From Bifidobacteriaceae bacterium (GTDB taxonomy: Bacteria; Actinomycetota; Actinomycetes; Actinomycetales; WQXJ01), in assembly GCA_031281585.1 (NCBI GenBank), contig JAITFE010000091.1, positions 1 through 56,451 on the forward strand: a stretch of 56,451 nucleotides of DNA. Direction: 5' to 3'. The notes below the pieces were generated by a model that saw only the letters and a program-made list of their open reading frames with translations, was not told the origin of the DNA and did no database searches. This document shows positions 35,923-44,300 of this stretch, piece by piece. A program made the position numbers and the translations under genes. Position 1 is the first letter of the stretch. Every line of letters starts with the position of its first letter.

Positions 35923-38490
35923 GTGAATCTGACTAGGACCGAAGCCGCCGCCCGCGCCAAGATCATCGCCAACCCGCACTACCGGATCGAACTGGACCTG
36001 AGGGGCGCCGGGCCGGTCTTCGACTCCCGGACCACCGTCAGTTTCGACGCCGCCAAAGCCGGCTCGACCAGCTTTATCGACCTGATCGCCCCCGAGGTGC
36101 GGACCGTGACCCTGAACGGGCGGCCCTTGGACCCGGCCGAGGTCTTCGCCGAAGACCGCGTGCGACTGGACGACCTGGCCGACCACAACGAGTTGGTGAT
36201 CGAGGCCCGGTGCGCCTATTCGCACACCGGCGAGGGCCTCCACCGTTTCACCGACCCGGTTGACGGGCAAACATACCTGTACACGCAGTTTGAGCCCGCC
36301 GACGCCCGGCGGGTCTTCGCGGTCTTCGAGCAGCCCGACCTGAAAGGGATCTTCGAGCTGACCGTGTCCGCGCCCGAGAACTGGAAGGTGGTCTCCAACC
36401 AACCGGAGGCCGCCGCCGAGCCGGCTGCAGGCCAAGCCGAGGGCGGCGCTGGGGCCGAGGGCGAAAAGCCGCCACACGGGACCCTGCACCGGTTCGAGCC
36501 GACGCCCAAGCTGTCCTCCTACCTGATCGCGCTGATCGCCGGACCGTACGCGGAATGGCGGAGCGAGGTCGTCTCGACCGACGGGCGAGCCGTGCCGATG
36601 GCCCTTTACGCGCGGGCCTCCATGGGCGAACACGTCGACGCTGAAAACATCTTCGAAATCACGCGCCAAGGGTTCGGCTTCTACGAGCCGGCGTTCGGGC
36701 GGCCCTACCCGTTCGCCAAGTATGACCAGGTGTTCTGTCCCGAATACAACTTCGGGGCGATGGAGAACGCCGGGTTGGTGACCATCACCGAGTCCTACGT
36801 CTTTCGGTCCAAGCCGATCCGCTCGCGGGTGGAGCGCCGGGCGATCACGATCCTGCACGAACTGGCCCACATGTGGTTCGGGGACCTGGTGACGATGCGC
36901 TGGTGGAACGATCTGTGGCTGAACGAGTCGTTCGCCGAATTCGTCTCCCATCTGGCCGCCGTCGAGGCGACCGAATGGAAGGACGCCTGGACCACCTTCG
37001 CGTACTCGGAAAAGACCTGGGCTTACGCGCAAGACCAGCTGCCGACCACGCACCCCATCCTCGCGCCGATCGAAGACCTCGACGACGTGCACAACAACTT
37101 CGACGGCATCACCTATGCCAAGGGCGCCTCGGTCCTGCGCCAACTGGTCGCCTGGGTGGGCCAAGACGCCTTCCTGGCGGGGGTGCGCGCCTACTTCGCC
37201 AAGCACGCCTGGTCGAACACCACGCTGAACGACCTCCTGGTCGAACTGGAGGCCGCCTCCGGGCGCGACCTCGCCACCTGGGCGGACAGCTGGCTGAAAA
37301 CTGCGGGCGTGAACACGATCTCGATCGACCCGGCCGGCGAACGGCTCCTTCAGACGGGCCAGGCCCCCTATCCGTCCTGGCGTCCGCAGCGAATCGCCTT
37401 GGGCGGGTATTCGCTGGTCGAGGCCGTGCCGGTCCGCTTCTGGGACACCGAGGTCGACCTGACGGGGCCCGCCACGGCGCTGCCGAAGCTGCGCCCCGCA
37501 GACCTGCTGCTGGTCAACGACCGCGACTTGGCCTACGCGAAGGTGCGCCTCGACGCCAATTCCCTCGACGTGGCGACCCAGGCCGTCGCCGAGCTGCCCG
37601 ATCCGCTGGCCCGCTCCGTCATCTGGGGGCTCCTGTGGGACATGACCCGCGACGGCGAGTTCGGACCCCGTGCTTTCTTGGACCGCGTGCTTGGGGGCGT
37701 GGGCCGGGAGGCCAGTTCGACCGCGATGCGCCAACTGCTCGACGAACTCGGCATTGCGCTCACGTCCTTCGTGGCGCCCGAGTTCCGACGGGCCGCCACG
37801 GCCGATGCCGCCGACCGCCTTTGGACGTTAGCCCAGACCGCCGAGGGCGGCTCGGACGCCCAATTGCAGCTGGTCAAGGCTTTCGCGCGGCAGGCCGGCA
37901 CGCCGTCGCAACTCGACCTGGTCGACGAGTTGGTGACCGGGTCGCGGTCGCTGACGGGTCTGGCGATCGACGTGGATTTGACCTGGGACTTGCTGGCGTC
38001 GCTGGTGGCGGGCGGACGGGCCGGCGAGGAGCGGATCGACCGGCAGCTTGAGGCGGACCGCACCTTGTCCGGGCTGGAGCAGGCCGCGCGGCTGCGCGCC
38101 ACCTTGCCAACTCCCGAGGCGAAGGCCGCCGCCTGGCTGCGGGCGGTCGAGGACCCGGCCACGCCGAACGGCACCCAGCGGGCCATCATCGCCGGCTGGG
38201 GGCGCGTCTGGGACGCGGCCTTGCTGGAGCCCTTTGTCGAACCGTACTTCGCGGGATTGCCGCGCATCTGGCGCGATCGCTCGCCGGAGACCGCCACATC
38301 CATCGCCGCCGGGCTCTATCCAAGCCGGGCGGCGGACCTGGCCGGCGTGGACGTGATTGGCGCCACCGACCGGTTCCTGGCCGGGCCGGGCGGATCGGTG
38401 CCGCCGCTGCGGCGACTGGTCGAGGAGGGACGGGCCGGTGTGCTGCGGGCGCTCAACGCTCAAGCCAAGGACGCCGGCGAAACGCGCTGA
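35923..38490 (+). CDS. pepN: Aminopeptidase N (M1 family)
   Basis: An 855-residue zinc aminopeptidase that removes N-terminal residues from peptides in the cytoplasm. The substrate motif GAMEN is at 278-282 and the zinc motif HELAH at 312-316, with the third ligand E335 in LNESFAE: the M1 pattern HExxH-18-E. An ERAP1-like helical C-terminal domain follows from about residue 520. Start is GTG 35923 (VNLTRTEAAARAKI), matching the usual actinobacterial PepN N-terminus; upstream frame to 35881 is non-conserved. One oddity is an Ala/Glu/Gly insertion near residues 165-190 (PEAAAEPAAGQAEGG), likely a surface loop. Confidence 0.95.
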   Translation: MNLTRTEAAARAKIIANPHYRIELDLRGAGPVFDSRTTVSFDAAKAGSTSFIDLIAPEVRTVTLNGRPLDPAEVFAEDRVRLDDLADHNELVIEARCAYSHTGEGLHRFTDPVDGQTYLYTQFEPADARRVFAVFEQPDLKGIFELTVSAPENWKVVSNQPEAAAEPAAGQAEGGAGAEGEKPPHGTLHRFEPTPKLSSYLIALIAGPYAEWRSEVVSTDGRAVPMALYARASMGEHVDAENIFEITRQGFGFYEPAFGRPYPFAKYDQVFCPEYNFGAMENAGLVTITESYVFRSKPIRSRVERRAITILHELAHMWFGDLVTMRWWNDLWLNESFAEFVSHLAAVEATEWKDAWTTFAYSEKTWAYAQDQLPTTHPILAPIEDLDDVHNNFDGITYAKGASVLRQLVAWVGQDAFLAGVRAYFAKHAWSNTTLNDLLVELEAASGRDLATWADSWLKTAGVNTISIDPAGERLLQTGQAPYPSWRPQRIALGGYSLVEAVPVRFWDTEVDLTGPATALPKLRPADLLLVNDRDLAYAKVRLDANSLDVATQAVAELPDPLARSVIWGLLWDMTRDGEFGPRAFLDRVLGGVGREASSTAMRQLLDELGIALTSFVAPEFRRAATADAADRLWTLAQTAEGGSDAQLQLVKAFARQAGTPSQLDLVDELVTGSRSLTGLAIDVDLTWDLLASLVAGGRAGEERIDRQLEADRTLSGLEQAARLRATLPTPEAKAAAWLRAVEDPATPNGTQRAIIAGWGRVWDAALLEPFVEPYFAGLPRIWRDRSPETATSIAAGLYPSRAADLAGVDVIGATDRFLAGPGGSVPPLRRLVEEGRAGVLRALNAQAKDAGETR

Positions 38491-38585
38491 CCTAAGGAAA
38501 CGCGGAAGGCAAGCACAGCCCCGCGGCTTGGTCGGTGGCCTTTTGGCACCCGCCAAGGATCGGGCCTCGTAAGCGCACACACCTC

Positions 38586-38660
38586 GGAACGGGGACGGCG
38601 CCTGGTGCTGGCGCGCCGGGCATGGCCGCCATCCCCGTTAATGGGTACCGTCCCCGTTTC
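38586..38660. repeat. 75-bp palindromic (REP/MITE-like) element
   Basis: GGAACGGGGACGG at 38586-38598 is inverted as CCGTCCCCGTTTC at 38648-38660 (12 of 13 match). A GC-rich core between them can also fold. It lies in the pepN-mscS gap just before the mscS -10 box. It has no T-tract, so it is not a plain terminator. Confidence 0.55.
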
Positions 38661-38662
38661 TG

Positions 38663-38668
38663 TAGCCT
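38663..38668 (+). promoter_or_regulatory. -10 box (TAGCCT) for the mechanosensitive channel gene
   Basis: TAGCCT ends exactly 6 bases before the ATG at 38675, with GGACGA between. No Shine-Dalgarno at normal spacing; likely leaderless. Confidence 0.55.
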
Positions 38669-38674
38669 GGACGA

Positions 38675-39304
38675 ATGACTGCGTTGGCCGCTCCCGAATT
38701 CACCGATTCTTGGCCCGGATGGGCCCGCTTCCTGATGGGCACGCCGCTGCGGATCGTCATCATCCTGGTCGCGGCGTGGGTCGCCGCGGCGGTCCTGCAC
38801 GCGGTCATTCGCCACATCGCCAAACGGGCGGCCCGGCTGCCGAGCCGGGGAGCGGCGGCCCGGGCGACGGCATCGGGCGCAGACGCCGCCTACCTGGCCT
38901 CCCGACGCGAGGCCCGGTTCATGACGTTGGCTTCGGTGTTCCGCTCCGCCTCGACCGTCGCCGTCTGGGTCTTGGCCATCTGCCTGGTCCTCGAATCCAT
39001 CGGGGTCAATCCCGGGCTGATCGCCACCTCGGTCGGCGTGCTCGGCGTGGGTCTTGGCCTGGGCGCCCAAACCCTGGTCAAGGACATGCTGTCCGGCCTG
39101 TGGATGCTGATCGAGGACCAATACGGCCTGGGCGACCTGATCGACACGGGGGACGCCAAGGGCGTGGTCGAGTCGATGAGCCTTCGGATCACCACGCTCC
39201 GCGACGAATCAGGCGTGGTCTGGTATGTGCCAAACGGATCGATCACGCGGATCGGCAACCGGTCGCAGGCGACCCAGGCGGACGCTCAGGCCGGCGCGAG
39301 CTGA
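38675..39304 (+). CDS. Short MscS-family mechanosensitive channel
   Basis: A 209-residue protein with helices near residues 25-45 (IVIILVAAWVAAAVLHAVI) and 88-108 (STVAVWVLAICLVLESI), then the pore helix VGVLGVGLGLGAQTLVKDMLSG and the LIEDQYGLGDLID link into the beta domain (GVVESMSLRITTLRD, VPNGSI). This is the MscS core, which releases osmolytes on hypo-osmotic shock. The protein ends right after the beta domain, so the usual C-terminal alpha/beta cage is absent. It overlaps the convergent EIIB-like gene by 19 bases. Confidence 0.88.
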   Translation: MTALAAPEFTDSWPGWARFLMGTPLRIVIILVAAWVAAAVLHAVIRHIAKRAARLPSRGAAARATASGADAAYLASRREARFMTLASVFRSASTVAVWVLAICLVLESIGVNPGLIATSVGVLGVGLGLGAQTLVKDMLSGLWMLIEDQYGLGDLIDTGDAKGVVESMSLRITTLRDESGVVWYVPNGSITRIGNRSQATQADAQAGAS

Positions 39305-39558
39305 CCAGGCACGCCTGCAGGCGGGGCGGGCTGTTTTAGCTCCGCCTCGATTCGTTGCGCCAGCTCAGGCGCTTCGGCGCCCACCACCACCTGGACCACA
39401 TGCCCCGAAATGACCACGCCGAACGCGCCGCGCGCGTACAGACCCGCGACGTCCACCAGGGCCGGGTTGGCCACCTCGATCCGCAAACGGGTTGGGTGGA
39501 CCGCCAAGTGGGTCACGTTTCGCGGCCCACCCAAGCATTCGAGCGTTCTAACCGCCAA
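39286..39558 (-). CDS. Stand-alone glucose-type PTS EIIB-like protein with His at the Cys site
   Basis: A 90-residue protein matching the glucose/GlcNAc PTS EIIB fold: LECLGGPRNV, then HPTRLRIEV, then NPALVDVAGL, then GAFGVVISGHVVQVVVG. In the family the phosphorylated residue is the Cys of the C-x-TRLR motif; here the aligned residue is His21 (AVHPTRLR). Family knowledge says Cys is essential for phosphotransfer from EIIA, so this copy is either inactive, regulatory, or phosphorylated on His. I take TTG 39558 as the start, with AGG upstream; TTG 39615 would be 19 residues longer. The extended tail is Pro-rich. No other PTS gene is in the window. Confidence 0.75.
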   Translation of the reverse strand: MAVRTLECLGGPRNVTHLAVHPTRLRIEVANPALVDVAGLYARGAFGVVISGHVVQVVVGAEAPELAQRIEAELKQPAPPAGVPGQLAPA

Positions 39559-39663
39559 AACGACCTGTTTTCCTCCACACCAGGGCGGCGTGGCTAACCA
39601 GATGGATAGGAGCAATGTGATGAGGGTAACACGCGAGGGGCTGCCCGTGGTTGGCGGAGGGTC

Positions 39664-41346
39664 TTAGTCGCGCCGCAAACGGCGATAGGTCACGCGGTGG
39701 GGGCGGGCCGCTTCAGGCCCCAGGCGGTCCACCTTGTTCGACTCGTATGCGGCAAAGTTGCCCTCGAACCAGAACCACCGGCTCGGGTCCTCGTCATTGC
39801 CCTCATAAGCGAGGATGTGGGTGGCCACGCGGTCGAGGAACCAGCGGTCGTGGGCGACCACCACCGCACAGCCGGGGAAGTCCAGCAGCGCGTTTTCGAG
39901 CGACGACAGGGTCTCCACGTCAAGGTCGTTGGTCGGTTCGTCCAGCAGCAGCAGGTTGCCGCCCTGTTTGAGCGTCATCGCCAGGTTGAGACGGTTGCGC
40001 TCGCCCCCCGACAGAACACCGGACGGCTTTTGCTGATCCGGCCCTTTGAACCCGAAAGCCGAGACGTAGGCGCGGGACGGCATTTCAACCTGCCCCACAT
40101 GGATGTAGTCAAGGCCGTCCGAGACGACCTGCCAGACGGTCTTGTCCGGGTCTATCCCGCTCCGCCCTTGGTCGACGTAGGAGATTTTGACGGTCTCGCC
40201 GATCTTGAGTTCGCCCGCGTCAAGCGGTTCCAGCCCCACGATCGTCTTGAACAGGGTCGTCTTGCCGACGCCGTTTGGCCCGATCACGCCGACGATGCCG
40301 TTCTTCGGCAAAGAGAACGACAGCCCGTCGATCAGGACGCGGTCGCCGAAGCCTTTCCGCAGGTTGTTCGCCTCGAGGACGATCGAGCCGAGCCGGGGCC
40401 CCGGCGGGATTTGGATCTCGTCCAAGTCCAGTTTGCGGGTCCGCTCCGCTTCCGCCGCCATCTCCTCATAGCGCTGAAGCCGCGCCTTCGACTTCGCCTG
40501 GCGGCCCTTCGCGTTCTGGCGCACCCAGGCCAGCTCGTCAGCCAGGCGTTTGGCCAGCTTGGCGTCCTTTTGGCCCTGGATCTGCAGGCGCTCCTGCTTC
40601 TTTTCCAGGTAGACCGAGTAGTTGCCCTCATAGGCGTACGCCCGGCCGCGGTCGAGTTCGAGAATCCATTCGGCCACGTTGTCCAGGAAGTAGCGGTCGT
40701 GCGTCACCGCCAGCACCGCGCCGGGGTAGGCGGACAGGTGCTGTTCCAGCCATTGGACAGATTCGGCGTCCAGGTGGTTGGTCGGCTCGTCCAACAGCAG
40801 CAGGTCGGGCTGTTCGAGCAGCAGCTTGCACAGGGCGACCCGGCGCCGCTCGCCGCCGGACAATACCGAAGCCGGGGTGTCCGCCGGCGGGCAGCGCAAG
40901 GCGTCCATGGCCTGCTCAAGGCGCGCGTCCAAGTCCCAGGCGTTCGCGTGGTCAAGCGCTTCCTGAAGCTCCCCCAACTCCGGCAGCAGGCGGTCGTAGT
41001 CGGCTTCCGGGTCGGCGAGTTCTTCGCTGATCTGGTTGAACCGGTCCATCTTGGCCTTGATGGACGCCACCCCTTCTTCGACGTTGCCGAGCACGGTCTT
41101 CGTGTCGTCCAACGGCGGCTCCTGTTGGAGCATGCCGACGGAGAAGCCAGCCGTCAGGGTGGCTTCTCCGTTGGACGGGTGGTCAAGCCCGGCCATGATC
41201 TTCAGGACCGAGGACTTGCCGGCCCCGTTGGGGCCGACCACCCCGATTTTGGCGCCCGGGTAGAAGGCCAAGGTGACGTCATCCAAGATGACCTTGTCGC
41301 CATGGGCCTTGCGGGCGCGTTTCATCACGTAAATGAACTCAGGCAC
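39664..41346 (-). CDS. ettA: Energy-dependent translational throttle protein EttA (ABC-F)
   Basis: A 560-residue soluble ABC-F ATPase with two nucleotide-binding domains. The first has GPNGAGKSS, LSGGERRRVALC and LLLLDEPTNHLD; the second has GPNGVGKTT, LSGGERNRLNLA and LLLLDEPTNDLD. Between them lies the charged linker (KGRQAKSKARLQRYEEM). EttA binds the ribosomal E site and gates entry into elongation according to ATP/ADP. GTG 41346 (VPEFIYVMKRARKAHGDKV) fits the family N-terminus. Only 4 bases separate it from the stop of the upstream surface-protein gene, but a TACCCT box 6 bases before the GTG suggests its own leaderless transcript. Confidence 0.95.
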   Translation of the reverse strand: MPEFIYVMKRARKAHGDKVILDDVTLAFYPGAKIGVVGPNGAGKSSVLKIMAGLDHPSNGEATLTAGFSVGMLQQEPPLDDTKTVLGNVEEGVASIKAKMDRFNQISEELADPEADYDRLLPELGELQEALDHANAWDLDARLEQAMDALRCPPADTPASVLSGGERRRVALCKLLLEQPDLLLLDEPTNHLDAESVQWLEQHLSAYPGAVLAVTHDRYFLDNVAEWILELDRGRAYAYEGNYSVYLEKKQERLQIQGQKDAKLAKRLADELAWVRQNAKGRQAKSKARLQRYEEMAAEAERTRKLDLDEIQIPPGPRLGSIVLEANNLRKGFGDRVLIDGLSFSLPKNGIVGVIGPNGVGKTTLFKTIVGLEPLDAGELKIGETVKISYVDQGRSGIDPDKTVWQVVSDGLDYIHVGQVEMPSRAYVSAFGFKGPDQQKPSGVLSGGERNRLNLAMTLKQGGNLLLLDEPTNDLDVETLSSLENALLDFPGCAVVVAHDRWFLDRVATHILAYEGNDEDPSRWFWFEGNFAAYESNKVDRLGPEAARPHRVTYRRLRRD

Positions 41347-41350
41347 CGCA

Positions 41351-44300
41351 CTAGGGTACCCTCGCCGCCTTCCGGCTCCGCCACGCCAGCAGGGCGACGC
41401 CGCCAAGGATCAGGCCCAAGGCGATCAGCGCCGCGAACCCCGCGCTCTGCGTGCCGGTGACCGGCAGCGCGGGCGGCGGCTGAGGCAACGGGTGGATCGG
41501 GGTGACCGTGCAGATCATCCCCTCGGCCGGGTCGCACGCTGGCGCTGCGCCCGCCTGTCGCGGATCGAACGGCGCCGAATCGTACGGCTCGGCGGCGGCG
41601 ACCACGTAATTGTGAAACCACCAGTCGCCGGCCCGCGTCGCCTTGGCGCCGTAGGACACGGTGGCGGTCTCGCCCGGCCCCAGGGCGCCGGTGATCTCGA
41701 GCCGTTGCGCCTGGGGTGCCCAGGCCGCCGCGACCGCCTGGTTGTCCGCTGTTGGAAGGCCCTGCAACTCGCCGTCGTCCAGCACCCAGCCCAGCAGGTC
41801 GTGGTGATTGAGCTCAACGCTGGTTTGGCCCCGGTTCGCGAATGTGACGTTGAAGTTGGCGACTTCCCCCGGGCGGAGGCTGGCCACGTCCACGCTCTTG
41901 CCGACGGTCAACTCTTCGACCGGGGTGACGGTGCACAAGGGGTCGCCGTCCGCGCATTCGTCCGGGACGGTCTGGCCGGGGTCCGCGATCACGAAGTTGG
42001 CGAGAAGACTGTCGCCGCGGTCCGCGAACGGTTTGACGATCACCTGGTACGTGATGACGGCGGCTGTGCCGACCGGCGACGGGATGGTCCCGGCGACCGC
42101 GATGGTCTGGCCCGCCGGGTCGAACTGGGCCGTCAGGCCTTCGGCGTCAGACGCCGGTTCGCCCGCCAAGTCCGCGTCATCCAACACGCCAGCCAGATGG
42201 TCCATTACGTTCACGGTGGCGGGCGCGGCGCCCCGGTTGGTGAAGGTGAGGGCATAGGTGACGGCCTCACCTGGTTTGGCCATGTCCCGGTCGGCCGTCT
42301 TGACCACCTGGAAGTCCTCCACCAGGGTGACGGCGCAGGCTGGGTCCCCGTCCGTGCACCTCGGTTTGGCGGACGGGCCCGGCCCTGCGGGGGTGACGAA
42401 GTTCTCCAGCCGGTGGTCGGCTCGGTCCGCTGACTGGTTGACCAGCACCTGGTAGACGATTCTCGCCGCTGTCCCGACCGGGGCGGGTATTGTCCCGGCC
42501 ACCTTGATGGATTGGGCGGTCCGGTCGAATACGGCGGTCAGGCCGGGGGTGTCTGAGACCGGCGGCCCTGCCAAGGTCGCGTCGTCAAGCACCCATCTGA
42601 GGGAGTCGAGGACGTCAACGGTGGCGGGAGCGGCGCCTCGGTTGGTGAACGCAAGCGTGTAGGTGACGACCTCGCCGGGTTTGGCGACTTGTTTGTCAGC
42701 GGTCTTCACCACCCCGTATTCGCCGACCGGGGTGTCGGTGCAGGTCCCGGCCGCCAGCCGGGCGCAGTTCGGGATGTCGTCTTCGGGGATGTCCGGCCGG
42801 CCCGGCGCGGCCGGGTCGCGGGGCGCGATGACGTTGACCAGCCGGTGGTCGCCGCGTCCCTGGAACGGTTTCACCTTGACCTGATAGGAGACGTTCGCCT
42901 CCTCCCCGGCCGCGAGCTGCCCCGTGATGGCCGCGGTCAACGCCAGGCGGTCGTAGGCGGCCGTCACGTGGGCGTTGTCCGAGGCGGGGGCCTTGACCAT
43001 GGTCGCGTCGTCCGCCAGCCACCGTGTCAGGTCCACAAGATCCACCGCCACTGGGGCGCTGCCGACCGACGCCAGTTTGACGTTGTAGTCCACCGTTTGG
43101 AACGGTTTCGCGAGCGGCGGGTCCGCTGTCTTCGCAACGGCCAGGTCGCGGACCAGATTCGTGGTGCACGGGCGTCCCAACTCCGCGCCGCAGGTCGGCC
43201 GGGCGGTCGGGATCACGGTCCTGGGGCAGGGGCTGTTCGGGTCGGCGCCGCAGACCTGGTCCGGGTAGACGACGTTCGTCAAGACCTGGTCCCCGCGGTG
43301 CTCGCGGTCGCGGACCGTGGCCTGGTAGGTGACGCGGGCGGCCGCCCCGACTTCCAGCACGCCCGAGATCGCCACGGCCTGCCCCTCCATCACGGCTTTG
43401 ACCGGCGCGTAGTCCGAGGCCAGGCCGGTCACGTCCGCGTCATCCAACACCCATTCCAGGTGGTCGTGTTCCGCGATCCGGGCCGGAACCGCGCCGGTGT
43501 TCGTGAACGTGACCGTGTAGCGGATGGGCTCGCCCGCATGGGGCGGCAAGCCGGAATCCGTGTTCGAGGTTTTCGCGACCGTGTAGGACGTCACCGGGGT
43601 GGACGTGCACAGCGGGTCGTCCGCCCGGCACTCCCCCGACCCCGGCCCAATCCTGTTCACCAGGACGCTGTCGGCCCGGCCCTGCGCCTTCACCTTCACC
43701 TGGTATGTGACTTTCGCCGACGCGCCGGCCTTCAGAGTCCCGGCGATCGACAGCACCCGCGCCGCCGGGTCGAAGCCGACGGCGATCGCGGGGTCGGTGG
43801 ATTTGACCGACCCGGACACCAAGTCCGCGTCGTCGAGCACCCCGGCCAAATGGTCGACCAGGTTCACGGGGGCGCCCGCCCGCCCGCGGGTGTTCCACAG
43901 GTCGACGGTGAATGTCGCAACCTGGCCCGGCCGCGCCACCTCCGCGTCCACCGACTTGGCGACGTGGAGGTCCGAGCCGGGCGTTTGGGTGGACACTCTT
44001 TCGCCGGGGGTCTGGTCAATCACGTCGACCGGGCGGATCCAGGCTGTGTTCTCAAGCAGCAAGTCCGAGGCCTCCCCCGAGACGTGCGGGTCGTAGGCGA
44101 CCGTGTAGGTGATCTTCGCCGACGCGCCGACCCCCAATGGACCGGACCACGCGATCCGCTTGGCGGCCGGTTCCCAGGCGGCGGTCCCGGCGGTGGCTTT
44201 CAAGGTGGCCGGGTCGAACGCCGCGTCGTCCAGCACGCCGGACAGATCGTCATAGGCGACGGCCGGGTCGGAGGCGGTGAACCCAGCCTTGCCGACGTTG

